Notes: generated from the sequence alone by a model not told the origin. Shown: positions 22,229-34,494, numbered from the stretch's first letter. The stretch: 64,000 nucleotides of DNA from Narthecium ossifragum (GCA_963920575.1 OY986970.1:15583588-15647587); one strand, 5' to 3'. Program-made: numbers and translations.

Positions 22229-23755
22229 TGATAAGACTTGAAAACTGCACAAAACACCATTGTAATTTTGCTTTGTTGGTCTCCGAGCAATGCTTGACTT
22301 ACTACTTTTATCCTATTTCAAGTATAACATACTCTATTATGAGTTAGATCAACTTTGAGCTAAAAGAAGCATATTCGGGCAATTCGGGCATGAAGGATCG
22401 ATCTTCCTCTATTGAAGGGATCGATCCTATTCGACCAGCAACGGGACAAAGAACAAGCATAAAGGGATCAATCTTTCTTCAAAGGAAGGAGTGATCCTCC
22501 AAGCGACGTATCAAGACAACAATAGAAAGATCGATCCTACTCGACTAGTAGGATCAATCCTTCACGGGGCGTCACCAGCAATTGAAGATAGTAGGATTGA
22601 TCTTACTCCGGGGAAGGATCGATCCTTTGCGGCCAGAAAGGAAAATCAACGACTCAGATCTAACCCGTGAGAGGATGTTTTCCTAGGTTATAAATAGTCA
22701 GTTTTTAGGGATTTTTTGGGGTTTTATTCTTGGACCTCTTTGGGGGAGAGTTTTCCTGTCCTTTTTGTGAACTTTTCTTGGAAGATTCTTTGGAGGGGAT
22801 CCATGGCGGAAGGAGTTCATCGACTTTCATCTATGGATCGACCCCTAAAGATGAGTAGCTAAAACCCTAGCCATGGGATTCTTATGATGTAACTAGGGTT
22901 TCTACTAGGGATTTTTTAGATCTAGGGCTTGTATAGATTATTGATTGACTTATACGGATTGATTCCTATTCCTTTTATACCTTGGTGTCGATTTCTTGCT
23001 GGATGTATGGATTGTTCTCGCTTGCACTTGATTTCGGAGCTTGTGGATGATAGGGCTTGGATTTGATTCATCTAATTAGGAGTACCATACTAGTCCCATG
23101 GTATCTCGGATGAAATCTTCTTCATAATTAGGGATTGTATAGTGCTAGAACCACTATAGTAGTGCTAGTCCCACTACGTTCTATCTCTAATCCTTGATAC
23201 ATCCTACCTTTCTAGATTTGGCCATCAAGATGCTAACCCATCTTGATCTTACACCTATCCATATCCGTACTATTACTTGCGATGAATTCATCCTGATAAG
23301 AGGGTTCATTAGCAGTGAACGTAACTAATCATTCGATCACTGATTCTTTAGGTAATGGTTATTTCCAACAAGAAATCCTAACCAGAATTTATTGAGTGAT
23401 AAGGAGAACTAGCCATTCACTTATCAACTATTAGGCAAGCCATTCATCGTGCTTAATGTGCCATGATCTTAGGAAGACATGGCAGAACCTTAGTTATTGA
23501 TTAAGAATCATGTGGTCTCTTCTCTCGTATTCATAAACCCTTTAGTATAAATTTAGTTTAATATCAAACCGTAATCTTTTCCCAACTCATTGGTAGGAGA
23601 CTTGCTAAGCGTTCAATCTCAATCACCTTAGTCCCTGTGGATTCGACTCAGACTCTCCGCTATCTACTAGTTTCTTAGTAGTTAAAGTAGAGCACCGGAA
23701 ATTATAGTAATTTTGGTTAGACTTGTTAAACCATGACACTTTTCAAGCGTTATCA
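22229..23755 (+). repeat. Athila-1 3' LTR, complete
   Basis: This 1527-bp LTR runs from tgataagac to gttatca. Its U3 contains GATCGATC-type palindromes paired at 22396/22419, 22466/22489 (second degenerate), 22529/22552 and 22595/22617. The TATA box tataaata is at 22689-22696, about 65 bp after the array. The right flank aggac continues a Tekay-type LTR, so Athila-1 inserted about four bases into that LTR. Confidence 0.9.
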
Positions 23756-25600
23756 AGGACTCCTACCTCCAACACGGTCTGACCGCATTAGGTCGAGGGT
23801 CTGGTTTTGTGGTTTGGCTCGGTTGGCCTCGCTTTGTAATGGGTTGACCGCATCACTATTTTAGACGCCAAAGGCAATTTGGTAAATTGCGCCTTCACGG
23901 TCGATTTCACACCCGCGTAGTGCACACACAGCATTGGATTGATATATATGATTGATTAGATTCTTATAGGCACTCTCGATCGGGAAAGATCGAAGCTCGA
24001 TCGGGAAAGATCGAAGCTCGATCGGGAAAGATCGAAGCTCGATCGGGAAAGATCGAAGCTCGATCGGGAAAGATCGAAGCGGACGGTCGAGATTAAATCT
24101 CAGCTTTAGCATCCCCCCTCTCTTTCTTTTTCTTTTCTTTTCCTTTTCTTTCCCTTGCTTTCCCCGCACCCAATCCCCTTTCTCTTCTTCCCCGCTCATG
24201 ACCGCTCCGGCTTCTCCTCTCCTCCGGAGCTTCTTCACCACCACCGCCGGCCATGCCCCTCCCTAGTTCCCTCCTCTTTCTCTCCTTTCCCTCAATCCCT
24301 TCCCCCTCTTCTCACCTCCCCATCGCGCGTGGGAAGAGGTGTCAGACGTTTTCCAGTGGCTCTGCGGCAAGCTGGAGACGGCGACGGCGATGGAGGATGG
24401 TGGTTTAGCAAGGATTGAAGGTCGGATTAGCGTTTAAGGTAGGGTTTCTACCTTAACCTTGGGTTAAGCTTAAGTTAGGGTTAGGTTGGTTAATCCTTAG
24501 TTTTCTTTACACGAATTATTTCCTTGATGCATGCTTAGTAGTTGATTGAAGCCTCATGTGATTTGATAGTGGTTTTATCAGGATTTTAGCAAGTTTTTCC
24601 CAGATTTTGTCGGTGTTCGGTTCTTTGATGAACAACTAAGCCCAACTCGATTTCTGAGCTGTGTGAGCATGCTCTCGAGTAGCTTTCAAGATGAAAGTTA
24701 AAGATCATCGAATCTTCTTCCAATTTCCGCTGGTTTCATAATTTTTGGATTTATATGTGATTTATAATGAAGTTTCTCCTAAATTGCTGCGAAACAGAAA
24801 TTATGGAATTAGTTATTTAATTAAGTGAAAATTAGATATTAATTAGATCCAATTCTTAAACATGACGTTCCTAGCATGTAATTGAGTACGTGATTAAGTT
24901 TGATTTCTAATTTGACATCGTTTGGGCGTCGAATTGATAAGATTTCACCGTTTCTAATTTAGGGTTATTGTAGTAACCGAATTTGATGATTTTATTGGAT
25001 CTTTCATTGATTAAACATGCTTAATTAGCTTTTGCATGATGACATTAGTGTTCCTAGTGACATCTAGGATTGGTATCTCTAATTTAGTAAGTTTTAGATA
25101 TTCTAATCAACGCTTTCGGCTTAACTAGCTAGTACTAATCCTCCTATACTTAGCAATTAAAGTGTGAGCATATCTAATATCTTAATGTGAGTTGGAGTAT
25201 GCTTAATTAGTAGAATTTAGATGTTTAGATCGAAACTTTTCGGCATTTCTGCTTTGTTACTAATTCAATTGCTTAGTTAGTTGTTAATTGAGAAGCATGT
25301 TATTTTTGTGTATGTATTATATATGCATATTTAAGCCCTATGTGAGGCTTGTGGTTGAACCAAGGGAGTCATGCCCCTTCGGATGTTTAGATAGGTGAAT
25401 GAGCCGAAAGTGTGCCCTAGATTATGTGAATTGTATTTACTATTTTTTTTGTAATTGTGTGGCCGGGGGTGTGGCCAATTGTAGGAATTTCGGTTGACGA
25501 TCATTAATGTCGTTGTAATGCCGAAATTTAGATTGAATGTTTAGTATCTTATTAATAGAGTTGAAGGAACAGAGTTCCCTTAACGTACTTTCAGTCCTAC
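23756..25600 (+). repeat. Tekay-type LTR fragment, 5' portion
   Basis: The sequence from aggac, through a conserved tract near caatttggtaaattg and tttcacacccgcg, follows the start of the Tekay-1 3' LTR (49582 on) and of the solo LTR (45849 down). The first about four bases (TGTG) lie left of Athila-1, outside the window. A perfect 21-bp repeat array sits at 23975-24079. The TATA box of Tekay-1 is decayed here. The right limit is approximate; it merges into the Athila-3 LTR remnant. Confidence 0.65.
23975..24079 (+). repeat. Five perfect 21-bp tandem repeats
   Basis: Five identical copies of ctcgatcgggaaagatcgaag fill exactly 105 bp. Each unit holds the inverted repeat CGATC-gggaaa-GATCG. Tekay-1 has a single copy at the matching LTR position (about 49813-49833). 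Confidence 0.97.
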
Positions 25601-26169
25601 ATGATTTCTGTGATTGATTGTAGAGATTTATGAGATGGTTTTCATGAAGTTATTGGTTTGCCTTGGAGATAAGCTAAGCTACGCGAAAATAGGTTGTGCC
25701 AAGGTCATTAGGAGTAGTATAATTTAAGGTAATCGTAGGACCAAAGATAATCTATGCCAAGCAAAGATAGGTTATGTCGTTGGGAACATTAGCTTTCTTT
25801 TAGGGATTCATGTGAGCTTGTAGCCATATGATCCATAATGTTAAGAGAAGGGAACAATATGATAACTAGAGAAGACTAATAATGAAACTAGGACGGATTG
25901 AGTGATTCCTAAGTAACTACTCCATTGATTCAAATTGATCAACCTTTTATTTCTTTTCTTTATTAGTTTAGATAACTCTATTCTATCTTTGATTATTTTC
26001 CTTAGTTTTAGGGTTTTGAGAATTGATTTTGATTTCCAACGTTTTCCCTGTGGATCAACTCCCGACTTCACCGCTATCCTACCTAGTAGTTTAGTGATTG
26101 AATATGGATTATAAATTTAATATTTGATTGAGTTTGCAACGTTTTAACAACGACGTTTGCGAGCGATCA
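25600..26169 (+). repeat. Athila-3 LTR, 3' end fragment
   Basis: The tail from about 26040 contains ccctgtggatcaactcccg and ctacctagtagttta and ends gagcgatca at 26169, paralleling the ends of the other Athila LTRs. The left border with the Tekay-type LTR is not sharp. Confidence 0.55.
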
Positions 26170-26328
26170 AGTAAGTTTGTTCTAAACTCCGAGTTATTTT
26201 ATCTAGCTGTTTAAGACACTTCTGCAAGTCGCACAAAAGCAAGTATCAGGGTCAGTCGTCTCTTGGACTAGCCCACTGTTTGTATTTCTTATCTTTGGTG
26301 TGATCCTTATTTATGTGATCTTACATGC

Positions 26329-27670
26329 ATGGCTAATTTTTATATGCCACCGGGTGCCATGTCCAATGATGATTTGTGTTTTGGTTATGGACCCGCTTAC
26401 AATAATGACACATATGGTTTCTCAAATCTGACATATAAATCACATTCATATCCTTATAATCCAAATTTTAGAGATCATACATACCCTAGTTGGCAATTTC
26501 AAGATTACCAACCTCCTAACATTCAACTAGGGAACATAGAACCACCAGCCCAAGATTTTGCACCTAATTTTGCACCGTCATATCCTTTTCAAGCACAACC
26601 TCCGCAACAATACTGGTATGAGCCGCCTGTTCACCCTGCATCACAAGCACAACAAGAGCCAACTTTGGATGATATTCTTAGGGTAATGGAAGAAATTAAT
26701 AATTCCTTAGTAGAATTTCGTAAATCCTTGGCTGAGAATAGACTTTCTAGGGAACGTGAAAAAATTGAGAACCCCTTCACCAATCAGTCACAAATACAAC
26801 AACAACCATTTATAATTGATCAAGTTAAAAACTCACAATTGATAGACAAGCTAGAAGTTCCGTCCAGACAACTAGATAACATAAGTCACTCTTTTGATGA
26901 TATAGTGGATGGATATGATTCTATGCCTCTTCTTTATGATGACAATAATCTTGATGCTTATCTTTCTAATGATGTTGATGCATGCTATAATGCTTGTGAT
27001 ACTTTGCCAGTTCATGATGCTATTGATAATGTTTTACCAGCTGCTGAAAATATTGTTTTACCAACTTTGGATAATACAGTTGATGATGTTGATGATGTTG
27101 ATGAATGCTATCCGGTTGTACATTCTGAGCCTTATATGTATTTCAGTCATTCTTATGAAGCAAGTTTTTTTGATGATAGTGATGATGAGGGTTGTTATGC
27201 TAAATTGCCGGTTGTTCATGAAGAGTTGAATGATGAGAATATGTCTATTTACAATGATCATAATGAGGATGAGCATATTAGTGAGACCCCATGTCAGGAA
27301 TCTCAAGTTGAACTTCTACATGACGAGTTGAATGATGATGATGTGCATATTAGTGATAAACATAATGAGAATGAGGGTGTTAGCGATATTCTGTCTAGAG
27401 CCTCAGTTTGAGATTCTACCTTTAATATCATCCCCATTATTTAAATGTTCTAAGGAGGAGAAACCTAACACGAGTGAAGACCATGTTAATTTCTATCATC
27501 CCTTCATCAAAAATCGTATCAAATCTTCTCTTCATGAGCACACTTTGTTTGCTATGGGTATTCCTATTTTTCTTGATGAAGCATGTCTGCATACCTTCAC
27601 CATGACTCGGGTCATGTATTTCTTCACATGGAATCATCGGCCTCCTAAATTTTGTTTCAGGAGCGTCTAG
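26329..27670 (+). pseudogene. Athila-3 ORF of unknown function, frameshifted
   Basis: ATG 26329 opens a 360-residue frame ending at 27411. It is continued after a frame change near 27400 by an overlapping frame to 27670. The N-terminus is Tyr/Asn/Pro-rich, and the middle has a coiled-coil-like segment (LDDILRVMEEINNSLVEFRK). The second half is very acidic with many Asp and His. I see no gag core, CCHC knuckle or protease. It occupies the gag-pol place of a non-autonomous Athila-like element, since the post-pol hairpin motif directly follows. Function unknown. Confidence 0.5.
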
Positions 27671-27679
27671 CGAAAGACG

Positions 27680-27710
27680 TAAATTTACGCGCTTTCTGGG
27701 AGGCAACCCA
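27680..27710 (+). other. Conserved post-pol hairpin motif, Athila-3 copy
   Basis: GCGC...TGGGAGGCAACCCA directly follows the ORF, as in Athila-1 and Athila-2. Upstream, agacgtaaatttacg forms a further small palindrome. Confidence 0.7.
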
Positions 27711-30098
27711 GTTTTTATGATTTTTCCTTAGCTTTTTAGAATTTTATTTAATTTTTACAATTTTCCCCTGATTTTTAGGATTTTCCCCATGTTTTCCTGG
27801 AATTTTTCTCTCCCTTTTTCCTATTTGTCAATATTTTCCACCGGATTTTCTCTCTCTTCCCGATCGGCTCTCTAGCGAGCCGGGACATCATCGTCCCGGC
27901 TCCGCCTGGCTTCAAGCTGCTCATCCCAAGCCGTCCACGGTCACCACCTCTCCGGCCATCCCCGTCCCTCCAAACCATCACCTACATCACTGCCATCCGC
28001 TCATCTACCTCCTCATGGCCTTCTATTCCCCCAATTTCTCTTCCTCCGACGCCGGTGAGCCCCGACGCTTCCGCCGGCTGTTTCTGATCTCCTCATCCAT
28101 GGCCACCCACCGCATTATACCACCTCCAGAAGCTTCCTTAGTTTGTCACGATCCTTCCGCCACCATCAAAATCCTTCCTTGCTTCCTAGATCACTGGAAT
28201 CAAACTCTGGTGAACTATACCTCGCCGTCCCCCTCCAATCCACCCCTTTCCGACCACAATCCTTTGATCAAACCCCGCAGGAGTTTTCACAGAGCCCCTA
28301 CGTTCATTCCTCCACTATCCCCTACCTCCATTGATGTCTGGATCGCCAGAACCCACTTCCGACGATCATTAACCACGCCGGCCACCTCTAATCTCCCACC
28401 TGAGAGCTTCAATTCCACAATCAGACTACATAAATGAGTTCACCATGCCACCACGATTCTTCCTGTACCTTCCAAATCCTCCGGCGACGATGTTTTGCCG
28501 TTGATCGATCGCCAGCGAGTTTCAGCCGTCCAATTGTTGTTGAACATGACCCAGGTGCCATAATGATCTAATTTTTGATCGGACGGTATAGATCTTCAAT
28601 TAGGACCATGTTGAGCATTCTTTGATCTTCTAGACGTCCTAGAGCAACATCCGATGTTAAATTCTCTTTAATATCGCCGATTTCGTTTCTGATGTCGCCG
28701 TGGACGGCCACCGTGTGTGTGATGATGTTTTATGCGGATGATAACTAATAGTTGCTCTGTTTGGATATTTTGGTCCTTTATTTCCTTATATGTGATGTCT
28801 AGAAGATTATTTTTTATATATTATCTCCGTTACTATTTATCTGTACATGTTATTTTGTGTGGTGAATGTTTATACATATCAATTTATCATGAAAATACAA
28901 AGGAGACTATGTCGAAACTTTCTATGGTTCTAATACCTTTTTGGACTTTTATTTGTTATATTTGATATTTTTGGAAAGGTATGTATTTCTGTGACAGGTT
29001 ATGCTTGGGAGAAATAAATTTTATTGCCGATGGCGGTGCCTAAACTTAAATTGGAAGAGAGAGAAATCTATTTTTTGGGCCTTCATTATGGTTATCTCTA
29101 CCCTTTATACTTGATTTATTTTTATGACTTAGTGTAATTGGGGACAATTACATTTAAGTTGGGGGTAGCATTCATGAATTTCATACTCATATTTTTTTTT
29201 ATGGTAATCAAATATTATACATCCCTTGAATTATGTCAAAAGAATGAAATTATGATATGATTTGACAAAGATGCATGTTTTAGAAATTTATTTTATGAAT
29301 TATTCTGAGTCTTGTATGCCATATAATAAATAGTAAATTTTTGTTATGCTTGATATTATTTCTGTACTTTAACACTTTTACCATAATTTAAAGATAGCTT
29401 GACATATACTAATGCACATGTTCACTTCCACATGTTAAGGGGTTGATATTAGATTCTAAGCATGATACTAGGATAGATTTACAATTCTATATCATGACAC
29501 AGAAAATACATGAACACATGCAATTATCTGAGTATGCGGAAAAAAAAGAAAAAAAATGGATTTTCAACTTAGTAACTGGGCAGTGTGCCTAGCCAGTGTG
29601 GTATTCGTGTAAAACAGTTGAAATTCCTAAATAAAAAAAGGGCTTTATATGAAAAAAGGGTTTCATACTTAGTAACCGGGTAAGGTGCCTAACAAGGTAT
29701 GTTGTTCGCGTAAAACAGTTGAAATTCCTGCTGAAAAAAAAGAAAAGAAAAATGAAAAAAACCAGAGATTGTTATGTAATAAGTGGAAAATAAGTGCTGA
29801 ATAGGAATGTGATCTTGAATAGTTGAAGTGTTTTGATATAATTGATGCTCTGAAGCATGTGGAACCCCATTCACACACAGGAGTGTTAAAGTTATTTTTA
29901 ATCATGATTAAATATGTTGAAGTGTTGGAAATATGTTGTAACATGTTTTAATTTACTATATTTTTATGTGACTATGAGTTGAAAGGTTTATTCATGGATA
30001 TTATTTCTATTTCATGCATTAGAGTTGATGAATATTATGATGGATTTCTAATGATATATTCAACTGAATGTATAGATGTTTGTGGTTGTCATCCCTGA
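27711..30098 (+). other. Athila-3 3' region: CT-rich leader, weak ORF, UTR
   Basis: A CT-rich tract (27715-28440) holds an open frame at 28015-28437 (140 residues, Pro/Ser-rich) in the place of the Athila 3' ORF. It has no similarity I can see, so I do not call it a gene. From about 29090 the sequence aligns with the Athila-1 3' UTR, including a duplicated segment (29563-29730), a purine tract (29730-29762) and agagattgttatg. It stops at the Copia-A' insertion. Confidence 0.55.
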
Positions 30099-31266
30099 TG
30101 AAGGTCCAAGAGCGGGTTGAATTGGACTCTTTTCGAAAATCTAGTTTAATGGAAAAACCAGATAGGAGAGAAGTAACACTTTAAATGCTTGTAGATGAAA
30201 TGAAACTAAAGCAAAATGCATGCAAGAATACAATCAATAGGATTAGAGAGATGGCACCGATTTTATAGTGGTTCAACCCAACTCTTGGTCAACGTCCACT
30301 TCTCTCAAGGCTCCCCTTGAGGTTCCACTACTTGCAAATCCCTTACAAGCTTTTTCTCCAAGCTTCCTGGTGCTTGGTGACCTTACACTCACAGCCACTT
30401 GTTGTTGACTATCTCTCAAGATACATCTTCACACTTGAAGAAGGTTTACAAAGGTTGTAGCACAAAAGAGAATAAGTAGAAAGCTTCTCTAAAATTTGCT
30501 CAAATGATCTCAATAATAATCATAAAAGTTGTGGCAAGTTTACATAAAGGAACTACTTATATTTGGGCTTCAACCAGCTCAACAAGGAGCTCCAACGGCT
30601 CTCTGCAACTCTCCAACGGCTAGTTTTTTACTCTGCGCATTTCTTGCGGTCGATCCATGCATCGTCCGTCACGTATAAAAACTCAGCCTTTTTGCTCGAC
30701 GGTCGATCCACGCATCGTCCGTCACTCTCACGGTTGACCGTGACATCGACCGTCACATCGTCCGTCATCCTCTGTTAAGAGAATCGCTTCCCAGGGTCGA
30801 TGCTCGGATCGACCGTCGTGCCTTGACTTTTCTTCATAAATGCGCCACGGTCGACCGCTGCATCAACCGTAGCATCGTCCGTCAGGCTCTGTGAAGTTTT
30901 ATGCTTCCCAGGGTCGATGCACCGATCGACCGTCGCTTCTTCACTTTCTTCATTAATGTGCCACGGTCGACCGCCGCATCGACCGTCGCATCGTCCGTCA
31001 GGCTCTGTGGAGAAAAACGCTTCGCACGGTCGATGCACCGATCGACCTTGAGCCAATAACGCATATTTCCATGTATGATGCATTCAACACGGTCGATCCA
31101 TGGATCTACCGTCACATTCCCACGGTCGATCCTTGCATCGACCGTCAGTACAAAAATGACTTAAATATTGAATTTAAGATTTCCAATGAAAGGGGTAATA
31201 AATATTAAACATGTATTTTATCATTTAATGTATATTGGCATCATCAAAACAAGGTTAGGATCAACA
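30099..31266 (-). repeat. Copia-A' 3' LTR
   Basis: This 1168-bp LTR reads tgaaggtcc...ggatcaaca on the plus strand. A palindrome array at about 30640-31150 holds more GGTCGA/TCGACC pairs than the Copia-A LTR, which probably explains its extra length. A TATA-like sequence (complement of ttatattt, near 30556) lies downstream of the array on the minus strand. Confidence 0.88.
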
Positions 31267-31799
31267 ATCTCCCCTTTTTTGATGATGATAATCCTTTTAA
31301 ATGTGATGATAAAATATTTTGACTCCCCCTTAACCAATGCATCCTTTTCTTTCAAAAAATGTGTTCTAAAGTGAATTTTCAAGATGCACATAAGTCATAT
31401 ATCTTTAAAATGATATTAAAAGTTCCATTCAAGATATGTTGACATAATAGTTTGGATTTTAGCATGTTCACTTCTTTTCAATAATAATATTTAAGCTTTC
31501 ATGAAGTGATTTCATATTGAATATTGAGATTATAACATTGTATTATTACATCATAGCAATATCCAAACACATCTGCATTTCATTCAAAGGATTCCAACAT
31601 TTGCATACAATACTTCCATTCAAAATCATTCGAAAAAACTTGAATTTACAAGACTTTCTTTTCAAAACAAAGTTTTCCAAAATACAAGAGTAAAGATATG
31701 AAATGTAGAAATGTAGGGCTATTGTTCACATTCATTCATCACACTTATTCTCCCCCTTTGGCATTATCAAAAAGATGTAAGAAGGATGAGGAATTAGGA

Positions 31800-33043
31800 T
31801 CAATCAACGGAAGGAGTGGTACGTGGGAATTCAGTCTTGATGTAGGCAAAAATGTCTTCAAGTTGCTTAGACATCTTGGCTTGATCTCCGGTGATTGTTG
31901 CTTGGGAAGTCTTGATGTCTCCTAGACTTACTTCCATTCTTCCCAACCTTGCTTCAAGCTCATCAAGTCTTTGTGCCGTGTTGCGACGAGATCGGCTACT
32001 GGAAGATTCTCCTTGATGTCCTTCAAGTAAAGGCTCTCCCCCTAAATTTTTCTCTTCATGCTCTTCTTGATGCTCATCTTCTTCATCTCGACTGACATCA
32101 GGCCAACCGAGGCCTAAGGCTCATTTGGCGGCCTTCATCCTTTTGTAGGTAGACTTGTTGAAGGGTTGAGAAAAGGGTTTTCGTTCATCAACTGCTAAGT
32201 TTAGCGTGAGGGCTTGGAAAATTTTTGTTAGAAGCCCCCCAAAAGGAAGTGATTGCCTAGCATTAAGATTAAGCATCTCCTTGATAAGGAGATAACCTAG
32301 GTTAAGAGGCTTCTTCCTAACCATGCAAGAAAGAACATAGGCATGGATGGGTTTCAAGTGATCATGATGGCCAAGCTTAGGAAAAAGGTTTGTTCCTAGG
32401 AAGTGGGCAAGCTCCCTAAATTATTGGTGTAGGCTATTTAATTCTATAGGGTTTTTCTCAACTAGGAGAGCCTTAAGGATTGCCTTTCTCCCTTATTTAT
32501 CCTTATCAATTTGGTTGAGGTCCTCATAGGAAGTAAAGTAAATGCACTCTCCTTGATTTGGTGCATCTACTAACTCATTCAACCATTCTATGGTAATTTT
32601 GAATTCATTTCCATAGACATAGCTACTAAGAGCTACACAACCTTCATCATCTATATCCTCAGTCATATTGCAATAAAAATACCTAACCATTTCGGAATAA
32701 ACGTACTGAGGCATCTCTACGTATTTGTTCCAACCCATATCAGTGAAAAATTGTTCAACTACATGTTTCTTTCTTATAGGCAATTGTAGGGCTCTACCTG
32801 AGACAACAAACTTATCTTTAAATTCAGGCCAGGAGTTATACCTATCCTTATCTAGGAAGAGGTAGTTGTCGTAGGAAGGGGTAGGTGGAGGATTGGATGA
32901 AGAACCGCCTTGCAAACCTTTGGCTTTCTTTGTCCCAGGTGGTTTCTTTGCTGCTGTCGTCTTCCATTCCCAGCTTGACTTGGTTCCTCAGGTGGAGGAG
33001 GGCTGGCATTCTTGGTACGAGGAATGGTGCACCGGCTGGTTAG
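31800..33043 (-). pseudogene. Copia-A' extra (env-position) ORF, broken
   Basis: This aligns along its length with the intact Copia-A ORF (17084-18322). The start ATG is lost (agccgg in place of atgtcg), and a frame change follows the PSQAG motif near 32910-32990. In-frame stops include one after DKDK (about 32490), one near 32420 and one at 32121. The core motifs (YFYCNMTEDID, NEFKITIEWLNEL, PFGGLLTKIFQ) and the C-terminal coiled coil (to the stop at 31800) remain readable. Confidence 0.85.
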
Positions 33044-33602
33044 GGTTTTGAGAGGGGAAGAGGAGATCGATATTTGAGAGAGAGGAGGAGCACGGTCGTT
33101 TGAAGAAGTTAGGGCACGGTCGAACAAAGAGAAGAATGAAGGGTTGATCGGGAGTTATAAGGGGAGATTGGAGAGGAAATGATGAAAAAGCCCCTACTTA
33201 AGTTGTCACACGGTCCGTGGCGGTCGACCGTAAGAACTTGGCGGTCGACCGTCGCAAACATTTTGTGTAAAAAAGCCATCGCACGGTGGATCCAACGAAG
33301 TTGGCGGTTGACCGTGGCACACAATAGGTCTAATTGTCTAAAAATAAAAGACCACGGTCGATTCGAGTAAGTTGGTGGTCGACCATCCAGTGCGAATGTA
33401 CGCACGGTCGACCGTCAAGAAGTCTGGATCGACCGTCAGTTCCAGAAAGTGAGTTTTGAAATTCAATTTAAAATCATTTTTAAATCAAAACATCACAAAA
33501 CTTTGCATGCACGTGTAACTAAATATTATGAAACAAAAATCACTCATCAATCATGATATTAACTTAATTTACCAAATTTAGCATTCAAGTTGGATATGGT
33601 AT
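33044..33602 (-). promoter_or_regulatory. Copia-A' leader and palindrome array before the extra ORF
   Basis: The CT-rich leader contains ttataac on the minus strand. GGTCGA-N17-TCGACC type pairs at about 33210-33440 match the Copia-A array at 16596-16910. The spacer up to 33602 aligns with Copia-A 16435-16590. Confidence 0.55.
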
Positions 33603-34090
33603 GCTCACGATCGATCCATGCATCGTCCGTCACGTCTCACGGTCGATCGTCGTATCGTCCGTCACATCGTCCGTCAGGCTCTGTCAAGAAAAAAGCTTCC
33701 CACGGTCGATGCACCGATCGACCGTCGCACCTTACTTTTCTTCAAAAAAGCCTCACGGTCGATCCACGGATCGACCGTCGCATCCTACGGATGTTCATAA
33801 ATTCTCCACGGTCGATCCACGGATCGACCGTCGCGTCTCACGGTCGATCTACGGATCGACCGTCGCATCTCATGGATGCATCCACGCATCATCCGTCAGC
33901 TCCACGGATGCATCCATGCATCATCCGTCAGCTCCACGGATGCATCCATGCGTCATCCGTCAACTCAATAATAGCTCAAATATGAAAGTTAAAGCTTGTT
34001 ATCAACATATATTTTATCACATATATATTTTAACATTTAAGAACATATTGGCATCATCAAAACATAATCAAAACGTCATTAGGGCCAACA
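33603..34090 (-). repeat. Copia-B 3' LTR fragment
   Basis: This aligns with 37817-38272 and ends ggccaaca next to a polypurine tract. It begins abruptly at the edge of the GGTCGA/TCGACC palindrome array and contains an extra gatgcatccatgcatc repeat unit compared with the 5' LTR. Confidence 0.85.
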
Positions 34091-34449
34091 ATATCCCCCT
34101 TTTTGGTGATGACAATCTATTTATATGTGATGATAAAATATCTATTGCTCCCCCTAAATCCATGCATCCATTTCTTTGATAAAAGATGTTCTAAGATGAA
34201 TACTAAGGATGCACACCATTCGTATGATATAGAATAGTTCTATCCATGATATTATGAAAAGATAATTTATCTTTTAGTATAATTTCTTCTTTAACTAATA
34301 TCATGATTGGTAGCAATAGATCACATCACAACTTTTTCTCCCCCTATGGCATCATCAAAAAGTGGGGATGGGGCAAGAAAAAGAAGTTGATCACTAATTG
34401 AGGCTTGATATCAAATCAATGAAAATATTCATGATACTAAAAGAAGTAG

Positions 34450-34494
<45 letters not shown>

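Larger units (their letters stand above)
1..23755 (+). mobile_element. Athila-1: old Athila-like Ty3/gypsy element, 5' LTR cut by window edge
   Basis: A plus-strand Ty3/gypsy element runs from a partial 5' LTR (1-972) to a 3' LTR (22229-23755). Gag, pol and two further 3' ORFs lie between. The tRNA-Asp-like primer site, the D-L-G-A-S protease motif and the extra 3' ORF place it with the Athila/Tat group. Copia-A (10476-19893) is nested in its last ORF. The LTR copies differ at roughly 5% of positions by hand count, and gag-pol carries many stops, so the element is old and dead. The target duplication cannot be tested because the left end is outside the window. Confidence 0.85.
25600..30098 (+). 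mobile_element. Athila-3: pol-less Athila-like remnant
   Basis: An LTR tail (about 25600-26169) with the ccctgtggat...ctagtagttta signature resembles the ends of the Athila-1 and Athila-2 LTRs. It is followed by an ORF, the post-pol hairpin motif, a CT-rich region and a 3' UTR homologous to Athila-1. No protease, RT or integrase is present. Copia-A' interrupts the 3' UTR at 30098. The expected tRNA-Asp primer site after 26169 is absent. Confidence 0.65.
30099..33602 (-). mobile_element. Copia-A': 3' half of a Copia-A relative
   Basis: On the minus strand this holds, from its 3' end, an LTR (30099-31266), polypurine tract, 3' UTR, a broken extra ORF, a palindrome array and the post-pol spacer. 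All align with Copia-A in the same order. It is cut at 33602, where Copia-B LTR sequence starts; gag, pol and the 5' LTR are gone. Possible left duplication: cctga 30094-30098, with no right partner in the window. Confidence 0.85.

Noticed and set aside
23861..24244. Minus-strand ORF with repeated IELRSFP units
   Set aside because: The repeats are a direct translation of the 21-bp DNA repeat; the ORF lies in an LTR and has no other support.
28015..28437. Athila-3 3' ORF as a real gene
   Set aside because: It lies in the right place but has no recognisable similarity to the Athila 3' ORFs and a low-complexity composition.
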